Below are positions 49,875 through 61,728 of a stretch of DNA of 64,000 bases, one piece after another (the first letter of the stretch is position 1; each line of letters opens with the position of its first letter). A model generated the notes under the pieces. That model made no database searches, was not told the origin of the DNA, and was given only the letters and a program-made list of their open reading frames with translations. Both the position numbers and the translations under genes were made by a program. Origin of the DNA: Pteria penguin (Eukaryota > Mollusca > Bivalvia > Pterioida > Pteriidae). The stretch is from the NCBI GenBank assembly GCA_035048485.1, contig CM068583.1, positions 18,575,341 through 18,639,340 of the forward strand, given 5' to 3'.

Positions 49875-51409
49875 ATATTGTAGTGTTTTATCTAAAGCGA
49901 AGTAGCATGGCGCCGCGCCATGCCCTTTTTCTGAGCGCCATGCCCTTATTTTCCCTATGTGATTATTTTATGAGATTAAAGAAGATCAGTCTTTGTTCAC
50001 GTAATATGAAACCCTAAAAAAGATCGTTATTTACAGGGCCAGTATATTACGAATATCGCTTGGGACATGCCCTCTTTAGAATTTGGTAACACTTTCCGTA
50101 CAACATTACGTAATGGTCTAAGTCAGCTGTTTGACCCACTAAGTATCCGCCATTACCTGTGTACTGCACTGTCTGCTACTTTTCAGGTGTTAATTTGGGC
50201 AATTTAATCAATGTTACCTTCTTAGATTAGATTACATCCTTACACGATGAGAGTTTGACATGGTTGTCTGAATGCCGAAATAGTAATTTTGCAGGTCAAA
50301 TTCACATCTGTTACCAGTCAGATATTAAAGAAAATTAAAGGATGTTTGAACTTTAAAAGCAATTATTCTAGGATTATACGAAAAGTAAAACATTAATTGA
50401 AAAGTGTCTGGTTAACATAGCAGGTCACGATTGCTACCAATTTTAAATTTATCATTTAACAAATTTTCTCAATTTGACACCAAATATTTAAAGATCTACT
50501 CTCCACATTTCCTCTGATAATTTTGAATATTGTTTAGTAATTCCGGTGAAGATGATATTTCAGAACATCTTTTTCATTTGATACAACAATATTATCATAA
50601 GTAGTTGCAACAAGAGAGGCAACAAACACACCAAGTGTACTGTATTCACACTATCAGACGTGTCGGGTTTTTTTTACGATCAAAGAGCTGAACAACATAA
50701 CTGATTATAAAACATGACTTTTTGGTATTTTTAGAATCAAGGGCTAAGTCCTTGCTAGAATCAATAGAATATCTACGATCTGTAAGTCAATAAATGTGAA
50801 TGAACATTAACCATTATAATTTATTACTATTACTTAAGTACTTTGAGCTAAGACGATCATTTGGGCCAGCAACTTATTTACAAAAATCGTGGTATAAAGC
50901 AGTCACAAAACTAAAGTAACTAATAACCTTAAGGGGACAGATACACTTTATATTTCCCATTATTAATGCTTCCAGCAATTTGCTCTAAGATTTTGAATTT
51001 GGATTATTCAAACATCAGTCACACATCCTTCCTGTAGCACCGAGATCCAGGAGTTTATTTGTGAAAGAAAATTGGGTGGATGTTGGAGGCTGAGAGAAAT
51101 TTTTGTTTTGTTAGTAGCAAACTGTTTTCTTTATTTTCATCAAAATATTGGTCAGGTTAATTAAAAATTTATATCAACCCAGAAATTCAAATGCACATCA
51201 AGGACTTCTAAACTTGTTTATGTCTTATGCATACTTCTAGATCCCACATAACATTTCGTTTAATAACACATTCTTTTCAGCTAAAATAATGGCATGTCAT
51301 TCAAATATTTAAGTTATGTAAAAAATAATGATACATTGTAAAGACTGTTCAAGGTACAATGACAAAACTTGCAGTATCTCATGTTGCCAGTAATAGAAAG
51401 AAGGGACTG

Positions 51410-51715
51410 TGCTGGTCTTGGAGATTGATTGATTGATTGATTATTATTTTACGTCACACCACGAATATTTCACGTATATGGTGACGGCATCTGCCTGATG
51501 CGGAGCATACAAATTTTGACCTTTGCAACGGACCCACCCGAAGCAGTGAGGGATCTTTAACGTGCCATGCATACCACGACACGGGGCCTCGGTTTTTACT
51601 GTCTCATCCGAAAGACATGAAACCGGCATGACTAGAGCGGGACTCGAACCCCAGTCTCCCGATCAGGAGTCCGACGCGATACCACTAGGCCACGCCGGCT
51701 TGCTGGTCTTGGAGA
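51410..51715 (-). mobile_element. Full-length tRNA-derived SINE with 15-bp target-site duplication
   Basis: The element runs from the (ATTG)n tail at 51424 to the head at 51700, reversed. Direct repeats TGCTGGTCTTGGAGA at 51410-51424 and 51701-51715 flank it. Low divergence and a perfect duplication indicate recent LINE-driven insertion. B box on the minus strand is ggggttcgagtcccg. Confidence 0.92.
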
Positions 51716-52821
51716 AGTTTGAATAAATTTTTTATGAACATGAAACAGTATAAGTTTACAAATTCGGAATTTATGCAATACTCAAAAGCATATAATGATT
51801 GCAATAATGTAATTGTAACAGATATTAAGTAATTATAGCTCCTACAACTGTGAAAAGGAATTTATTCTGAAGAGAAGCTAAAATTCAGATTTTCAACCAA
51901 AGCAATGTTAAGGATTGCAAATTACATCAAATTATCAATAACAATTGTCTTTTACATTTTCAAATATCGTCTATGTAAATAAAACGAGGAAATAACGCAA
52001 TTTTAAACTAAATTGTTAAATATATTAGGTGACATTTAAAGTTGCTAAATTAAGTGCCCTTTTTACCAAATACCGCGTCAAAAAGTGCCCTTTTGATGGG
52101 GAAATTTGTGTGCCCTTTTGGAATCCTAGATTTAACACTAATATTGATAACATCATTATGATATTCATGATTCTTGCAGTAATAAGACACAATAATTAGG
52201 ACTTTTGATGCCAGTCCAGAAGTTTATCAAAGGGGTTTCAGTGGGAGCAATGGTCATAACATGTAAAAGACTGTTGGCTTTCTTTTTTTTACAACAAAAA
52301 GTTCTTTGAAAGCTTTTTAATCAATTCATGATCTGGAGAAGACTAAAAACTTGTTCCAATCAAGCCTTCAGCCAAGGCTAAACTCAAAAAACATTTGTAA
52401 AAAAATATTTGTAGACTGTTCTGAATTTGAGTGAAGCAGATATAAAAGCTTTTGGTTCATATTATTTTGTGGTCTCAGGATTGTTGATCTGGTGATTTCA
52501 AGTTCAGCAGCAAGTTGGAAAATCTGACAGTGTACATATGTACATGTATCTGCTATATGCCATGATTAAGAAACAATAGTCAACAGTATTTGTTTGTTTA
52601 TTCTGATTAGGTATGGTGTAGTGTTTGACCATTTGGGTTGTAGTATAGGGGATCTAGGTTCATTTCCTTGAAAGCTCCAGGTTAGGTACCTTTTGCCTCC
52701 CTGTCGAAGTATGACTGAAAAATTGTTGAAAGCAATATGAAAATCCAGTGAACAATTATTCTGATAATGTATTTTAATCTTCTCTAAATGTTAACATTTT
52801 TCATTCATGTTTATTTGTAGA

Positions 52822-52892
52822 AAAAATCTTCAGTAGTTAAGGAAGACGAAGTTTGTGTCATTGAAGCATTTTACATGCAATTTGTCTAAAGA
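52822..52892 (+). other. ANAPC4: ANAPC4 5' UTR part of first coding exon
   Basis: A 3' splice site gtttatttgtag ends near 52820, followed by about 70 nt of leader before the ATG at 52893. This implies an upstream noncoding exon; the promoter-like patch near 48.8 kb is a candidate. Confidence 0.45.
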
Positions 52893-55800
52893 ATGCCTGA
52901 AGAAACTACATTCAGACTAATGGATGAAAAACATGTATCCGTTGAAGTTCAGCTAATGCTGTGGTCACCAAAATTTGATTTGGTTGCACTGTCAAATGTG
53001 CAAGGAGAGGTATTAAATAGCATGTACACATAGGCTTAAAAATATTTTTGGATTTCTGCAATATCATGACAGTTTTGAGGGGCCACATATCTTTTCAGTC
53101 TTCTGTGACAGAATGGGCTATCTGCCAAAGACTGGTGATTTTTATCTGGGTATGCCAGTGTCATCCACCACTTACCACAGTCTGACACCATATGCAGGGT
53201 TTTCTCTTACGCATGATTTATGCATCTCTGATGATAAGTTGTGAGTTTCGATGTACTTTTTTTCAATCGGCAGCTGATAACTCCATTTCTGAATGTCTGA
53301 TACTGAAATAATCCCTAATGAACCCTTTATAATTATGGTTGCTTCTGGAATTGCTCACACATGTGTAACTTCCTATGCAAATTCAAACTCCGCTACTTTG
53401 GCCATTGCTACCTGTTGTTAGGGTATAAGGTGACACGCTGTTTAGCTCAGTAATCATAGACCTTTTCACAATAACTGCGGAACTGATATCTTGGGGAAAG
53501 AAATTATACTGTTCCTGCAAAATAATGTAAGACACAATCAATATCTGATTATGACGTCAAGATTTTTACATGAAACGTAACTATTCTTCCCCCAAAACGT
53601 TCTTCATGTTGTTTTTTAAATGCATATTATAATTGAATATTTTCTCACTTGTTTATTTTATGTAGATTCTGTGACAATATTTAAGCCATTTTTGCTCATT
53701 GGGACTCACAAATTTATCTTGGGACTCGCAAAATTGAATTTTGTGGGTCCCAGGGACTTGCTAAAATAAGAGCCTAGGGAAAACCGGCATATATATATTT
53801 TGTTTGAAAAGCAGACTGGTTTGTTCTAACATATTTCATTAATTTGTAGTTAACTTGTAATACTTTTAAAGTTTCTTCCAAATGTTGATATTGTTTTGAT
53901 TGAGAAATTTGACCTCTTGTATGAGTAAGTTAGTGTTTGATTTGTTTTCTAGGTTGTTCTTCATCGTTTGTCATGGCAAAAAGTGTGGTCTGTAGCTCCA
54001 CCAGGTGAAGAAGTCAAGGTCAAAGCATTGTCATGGAGACCAGATGGCAAAGGTATTTGAAATGTTTCAACAGTTTTTAGCTCACCTGAGCCAAAGGCTC
54101 AAGTGAGCTATAGTCATAGTGCGCCGTCTGTCGTCCGTCGTCGTCGTCGGCGTCGTCGTCGTCGTCCGTCGTTAACTTTTTCACATTTTCGACTTCTTCT
54201 CTGGAACTACATTGCAGATTTGGATCAAACTTTGTGTAAATGATGTACTCAAGGTCCTCTACTAATATTGTGTTCGGGATCCAGATTCCCTCAGGGGTGG
54301 ATCCAGGGCGGGACCAAAAGTGCCCAAAAGGGTACCCCTCTTCAAACATCTTCTTCTCCAGAACCAGTACATAAATGGGGAAACTAATTGCATTTCAACA
54401 ATCTATAAAGATGGGTTATTAAAAATTGTGTTCGGGGTTAAGATCCGTCAAATAGAAATTTACGCTTTTTAGACGTATTTCTGGACTTAGTCATTTCAAT
54501 GAAGAAAAGTGTCATGTTTTTCAGTTAATTGATATTGATGATTTCTTAATGACTATTTTGATCATAATTGTGGTAAGGAATATAATCGTGAAAGAATTTT
54601 GTCATTATCTCAATTTTTGGATTTTTTATGAATTTTTTAAGACTTCCAAGAAAAAGGGGGGGGGGGTGGGTTGGCCATTTTTCACATTTTCAACTTTTTC
54701 TACGAAACCACATGAAAGATTTTAATGAAACATGGAATACATGAAGTACTAAAAATCCTCTATCAATGTGGTAAATTTCATCCAAATTGGTTAACAGATA
54801 ATGCCACCATGTCTAAAAAGTAGGTCTCCCAATGGTACATATAATACTTGGTAATTGAAATATAGAGAGTAGCGGATCAAATCCAGCTGTGGTCAAAAAA
54901 ATTTTTTTTTTTTTTTTACACATCTAAATAAGTTTTTAGATGTTTCTAAACACTCAACATATGAAATTAGGAATTTTACGTTTAAGACTTCCAAAAAAAA
55001 AAAAAAGGGGGGGGGGTGGCCATTTTTCACATTTTCAACTTTTTCTACAAAACTGTTTGGAACTACATTGCAGATTTGGATCAAACTTTGTGTAAATGAT
55101 GTATTCAAGGTCCCCTACTAAAATTGTGTTCGGGATCCAGATTCCCTCAGGGGTGGATCCAGGGTGGGACCAAAAGTGCCCAAAAGGGTACCCCTCTTCA
55201 AACATCTTCTTCTCCAGAACCAGTACATAAATGGGGAAACTAATTGCATTTCAACAATCTATAAAGATGGGTTATTAAAAATTGTGTTCGGGGTTAAGAT
55301 CCGTCAAATAGAAATTTACGCTTTTTTGACGTGTTTCTGGACTTAGTCATTTCAATGAAGAAAAGTGTCATGTTTTTCAGTTAATTGATATTGATGATTT
55401 CTTAATGACTATTTTGATCATAATTGTGGTAAGGAATATTATTGTGAAAGAATTTTGTCATTATCTCAATTTTTGGATTTTTTATGAATTTTTTAAGACT
55501 TCCAAGAAAAAGGGGGGGGGGGGGGGTTGGCCATTTTTCACATTTTCAACTTTTTCTACGAAACCACATGAAAGATTTTAATGAAACATGGAATATATGA
55601 AGTACTAAAAGTCCTCTATCAATGTGGTAAATTTCATCCAAATTGGTTAACAGATAATGCCACCATGTCTAAAAAGTAGGTCTCACAATGGTACATATAC
55701 CACTTGGTAATTGAAATATAGAGAGTAGCGGATCAAATCCAGCTGTGGTCAAAAAAAATTTTTTTTTTTTTTTACACATCTAAATAAGTTTTTAGATGTT

Positions 55801-58800
55801 TTTCAACACTCAACATATGAAATTAGGAATTTTACGTTTAAGACTTCCAAAAAAAAAAGGGGGGGGGGGTGGTGGCCATTTTTCACATTTTCAACTTTTT
55901 CTACAAAACTATTTGAAGGATTTTAATAAATCTTGATAGAAATAAGTCACTTATGATCCTCTTCAAATTCTGTTGTTTTCGTCCAGACCTCTTTACAGGT
56001 GGCACCACCATAGTCAAAAGTAGGTCACAAAAGAGTTCCCTCCTTTAACAATATTCTTTTTCATACGGGCTGTATACAGAGACAAACAGAATGCATTGAA
56101 ATGATCTAGAGGGATGAGTGAAGACGTATTGTCATTTTGGTTCCCTTCCAAAATCAAATTTTAGAATTTTTTTTCGACATTTCTTTGGACTTGATGATTC
56201 AATGCAGAAAAAAAAGTGTCATATTTCCTAGTTAATTGATAATGATGATTTCTTATGGACTATTGTGATCATAATTATGGTAAGGATTGTTACTTTGAAA
56301 GAATTTTGTCAATATCTCAATTTTTGGATTATCTATGAATTTTTTAAGACTTCCAAATGAGGGTGTATAGGAACAATTCAATCACATTTTTCACTTCTGC
56401 TGTTATACCACATGAAAGATTTTAATGAAACAAGGAATACATGAAGTACTAAAGGTCCTCTATCAATTTGGTAAATTTTTATCCAAATTGGTTAACAGAT
56501 AATGCCACCATGTCTAAAAAGCAGTTCTCACAATGGTACATATACCACTTGGTAATTGAAATATGGAGAAATTTTTTTTTTCATTTCTTTACACATCTAA
56601 ATAAGTTTTTAGATGTTTCTCAACACTCAACATATGAAATTAGGCAATTTTAAGTTAGATCTGGACAATATTTGAAACAATTGTTGTTCATGACCCAGAC
56701 TTGAAATCAGTCAACAAAAGGCCCCACCTAAAGAAAATGACTATCTTGTTGCCCTAAATGACTTCTTGCAGAGAAAAAGGAAATGCTTAATATCAAAATC
56801 ACGTGAATGGATGTGCAAAAAAGTGTTGTTTTTTATTCTAGCCTGAAATAAAATTTGACATATTTTCAACATCTGTGTTGACTTAGTCACATTAATGCAA
56901 AAATAAATGAATTCTTCCTTCATGCATGACTGATCATCTAGGTACTCAGGTGAGCGATATAGGCCCACTTGGGCCTCTTGTTTATTTTTTTTTTTTTCAA
57001 AGGTGCCTGTACCTTTTCATTTGGGAATTTTTTGTCCCATTTGCATAATGTTAAAAGTTACATGATTAGGAAAAATTGAAACAAAGTTTGGGAAAAATCA
57101 GTGGAATTTCCATTGGGGAGGATCCTTATGATGGAACTGATTTGAAGAAAAAAAGCCCACTGTTCAAGCATAACTATGTTGCCTTATAAATAACATGGTA
57201 TCAATCATGTTCTAAATATACAGAATGTACATTATTTAATCAGACTCTATAGAATTTCATTTGACAGATTATTTGGAGTGTGTTTATACATTTAAAGCCA
57301 GGATTTTTGTCAAGCTGCAATAAGTAATCAGGCAAACAAAAGATGCTTAGTCTCCCTATAGGAAAGCACCATTTGGGATTTACTTAACCACAAAAGCCAG
57401 TGTGGCCTATTGGATAAGGTGCTCGGCTTGTGATTGAGAGGTCCTGGGTTCGACTTCCGCCCTAGGTGCATGAGTGTTCTATCTTTCGGTTGAGACAGTA
57501 AAAACCGAGGTCCCGTGTCATGAAAGGCATGGCATGTAAAAGATCCCTCTCTGCTTTGGGTGAGTCCATTGCAAAGGCCTAAATTTGTATGCAATGCATC
57601 AGGCAGATGTCGTCACCATATATGTGAAATAATCGTGGAGTGACGTAAAAAAATAATCAATCAATCAATCAATCATAACCACAAAATGTTGAAAATACTT
57701 AACTGTTATGTCCATTGCACGTACAGGAATTTTAGCTGCCCCCACTAAAATAATCAAATAATGAAAACTTTATATTAGGAACAAGGGTGGTATTTTTCTG
57801 GTTATTTCCGTTTCCCATATGAACCACACTGGCAGGTACATGTAACATCCAGTTGAAATGATCATGTTTGGTGTAATTGGTGTTTAAGCACAATTCAAAT
57901 ATATCAAGTAATTTTCACACAAAATATTAGAAGAAAAACCCCAGTGGACTTACTAGTAGATATAACATTAGCTAATAAATAATAAAATCATTAGTATAGC
58001 TGTACCAAGTAAATATATAATGATTGAGTTTTTGAATTTTCTTATTCAGTTTTAGCAGCTGGGTATTCCAATGGGAAAATAAACTTATACCATATAGAGA
58101 ATGCGGAAATACTTCATACCCTAGAACTCCAAGGGGAGGTCACCTGTATGGAGTGGATATCACAACACATACCAGAGGGTAGCACTTGGTCACCTGACCC
58201 TTATCAGGAAGATAACTTCAGCACATATCTGCCTAAACTACAATCACTAGGCAAAAGGTAGAAAATTAAAGTTATTATTTTCCATCTTTAACATGACTTA
58301 ATCAAAGTCTAGATTTCTATATGTAATATATGGCATTTTAGTATGGTTTGATTTGCGTATGAAAGAAGATTGCTAAAATATAGATGAAATACAGAGCATT
58401 TTTGGCTGGATTGCAAAGCAAAATGAGGTTTATGAAATGGTGACATCTGTCTGTCTTTTTGTCTGTCTTTCTGTCCGTCTGTATGCATCAACAATTTAGC
58501 TTAGCTCTTGTGTTAAGTTCATTGTAGAAAGACCATTGACAATAATTCTTTCACACTGAACATGTAGATACACTTTGATGAGCTCTATCCATTGAAACCT
58601 TCGAAGGTTCTCAATTTCAAGGTCAAATGTGTAATTGACGTTTAAGTTCATTGCAGAAAGACCATTGACAATAATTCTTTTCAAACTTCACATGTTAATA
58701 GATCTTGATGAGATCTTTCCATTGAAACCTTTGTTTGTGACATTGACCTTGAATGTTCTCAGTGTCAAGGTCAAATGTGTAATTGACATTAGTTGAAAGA

Positions 58801-61470
58801 TTACAGACAAAAACTCTCACAAACTTAATAATTAGATAGACCTTGATGAGCTTTATCCATTGAAAACCTTTGTTTGTGACCTTGAACTTGAAGGTTTCCA
58901 GTTTCGAGGTCAAATGTGTAATTGATTTTAGTTCAATTACAGAAAGAATGTGAGTTGTGTCTTTCAAACCTCACATATAGATTGACTTTGATAAGCACTA
59001 TTCCTGGTGGCTTTCTTTTGTGACCTTGACCTTTAAGTACTTATATTACTTTCAAACAGTTAAAACAAAACTTGCCAATACTGGTTGTATTGTTGTTTGA
59101 GTACAGTTGGTGAAATATTATTTATCCAAGGTTCAATTCTTTATCATTGCATTAAAATCTGCTTAAGTTGTCTTTGTTTATTTCATACTTCTTTTGTAGT
59201 AGTTTTTAATGAGATAAAAATAGTATTCATAGAAAAAGATTTTGCAGTATGTCTCTACTTGATCATGTTTTTGTTTTAGTTATGGACCACTGACTAAAGG
59301 CCCACCAGTGTGAGTATTATTTTGAATTTATATATTTATTGATTATTTTCTGATTTGCTAAGTAAATGCAATTGTCTCATTTGTCAACGCTATGGCATAG
59401 TCATTTAAACTTCTTGTTTTATACTGTGAAATACTTTAAATTTGTCGGGATCAAATTTTTGTGGTGGCCTGTACCCATATTTTATGTTCCATGAATTAAT
59501 GGAAATTTCTGGAGATTTCAGGATGACTTGTATACCCAACTCTAATGGTTAATTATGCATGTTTCATTCAATGGCTAAACTCCAAATGATTGATTAGGTA
59601 TGCAGGGAATATTCAGTATAGACAAACTTGTTGAATAAATACTGTCCCAAGCTAACTTCAACTTCATTTATCTTGTGAAATGAATGTTGAAAGGGCAACA
59701 AAATAAAAATAACTAGTATTATTTCTGGTATTTGGCATAGCTACACCTTGAAATTAGCTGTTTTGATCTTTTATCAAGAAAAGCAATTATCAAACAAAAC
59801 AACTCTTGTGCTTGGATCAGACCTAAGCCTTATATACGTATCTGGCAATCAATACAATGTATACATTTTATACTTGCACTTCTTTAAAATACATTCAGTC
59901 TGTGCTTGCAACTTCATTGTCTGTTGGGCAGCAAGTGATTTTGCATTCATGAACTGAAATTATTTGTTTATCAACGGTGCTATCCCAGTCTTTCCCAGTT
60001 CCAGTTCCCAAACTCTGGAAGTAGCCTGATAACCAGGACAAGTAAAGCCAAGATTGGTTGTTAAAATTTGGCCACTACTTACCCAGTGGACTTGTAAATT
60101 TTTCTGAGAAAAAATAAGTTGCATGAAATTTGCTTCTATATATAGGAAATATATGGAGAGCTGTTGTCATACCCACAGCATTGGCATCCCCATGCACAAA
60201 AACTTTAATCTGGGTTATATCTTTTGAACTGTTAGTGATAGGGCTTTGTAGTTTCATATGTAGATTCTTCATTATCAAAGCTTTTATTTGGTACCATTTT
60301 TGACCTTGTGACCTTGGATTTTGACTTACTTTTTAAAAACTTTAACCTGGGCTATATCTTTTGAATCATTAACATATATAAACGTTCATGGCTTACTGCC
60401 CATCTGATGATTAAAAAAAACACCTATGAGCTGTGTTGTCTTTTGACAACTCTTATTAAGTATTTTATTGGGGAAGTAGAGCACTCTAAACAGCAGTATG
60501 AAAAAATCTTGACACATCGATATGCTGAAAGACCGTGACTGGAATATATACAAGAAGTGAAGTGTATGTAGTGAAAATGATGTGTAGCAGAGAAGGTTAT
60601 ACTGCAAGTATGTGTAAGGGAGTGGTCATTGCTGTTTAGACTCTACACTTCAATAATACTCTGGAAATTTTGTCAGAAGATGTTCAGGCTTGTAAAATTT
60701 GATTAAGGAATGTGTTTCATTTATCTGCTTGTGCTCTGAAAAATTTCTTATGAAGACTGCTATCTACATAACTTTGAACCCAAGGATCTTTATCTTGTGG
60801 TGAAACCCATGGCTTTTGAGGTATTATCTACCCCGTGAGTGGGTAAAACCGTGAGAATTTGGATCTACAAAAGTAAAGTATTGCACAATAAGATTTTCTC
60901 CCAAATCAGGGTTTTTAGTATTACTTCTCTCATAAACCAGATTTACTGTTTTTCAGATAGATTTAGCATTATTGTACTTTTTCAGTTATGTGACCTAATT
61001 TCTAAAGTAGGTTGGTTTTAAAAATAATGTTAATGAATTTCTTGAAAAAAATATGCTTCATTGACTCTGTATAAATATATATATGCACAACCACTGTAAT
61101 TGTCTGAGATAAAGCCTTTAAGACCTATGTATTTTATTTCTGTATAAAGTATATTGATCGGTGATCGATAACGCCCCATATTTGACCCACTTTTCAATAC
61201 AAAAAGCAACGTTTGGCAGACTTTTGATTGTTAAGCTTAGGACGTCATAATGAAAGGTTCGATATTTCCAACCTTGCGTGAAGTCATTAAGGTCGTATTT
61301 TCCACTAAAGTGCTTGACATTCGACGAAAGTATGTCATTCTGGATAAACGTTACGTGGTCATGGACACTGGCTATTTCTTTCAATTTTGTAACTTCCCTC
61401 CAGAATGATTTAATGATGCAGTTTATAAATAGGAAATGGGAGTATCCAGTATGATATTTTGGTGTTAAAA

Positions 61471-61550
<80 letters not shown>

Positions 61551-61649
61551 ATATATAGAATAAGTGTCTAATGCGCATTATATCTAACAAATGCATCAGA
61601 CATTTTACTTTATTCCTGCATGAAAACACAAAATAAGACACTTATTATA

Positions 61650-61728
<79 letters not shown>

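Larger units (their letters stand above)
54079..56981. mobile_element. ~2.9-kb non-autonomous inverted-repeat element in ANAPC4 intron 2
   Basis: Left end contains GCTCACCTGAG (54080-54090), right end its reverse complement CTCAGGTGAGC (56945-56955), followed by a gggcctcttg end. The left end also folds on itself (cctgagccaaaggctcaag). No transposase or reverse-transcriptase reading frame was seen inside. Similar ends recur in bivalve genomes (recalled, not checked). The interior is an almost identical 856-bp tandem duplication plus a partial third copy. Confidence 0.75.

Noticed and set aside
49681..51700. tRNA genes at 49.68 and 51.70 kb
   Set aside because: A and B boxes are present but the cloverleaf is not maintained, and both run into a SINE body with AATC tail; one has a target-site duplication.
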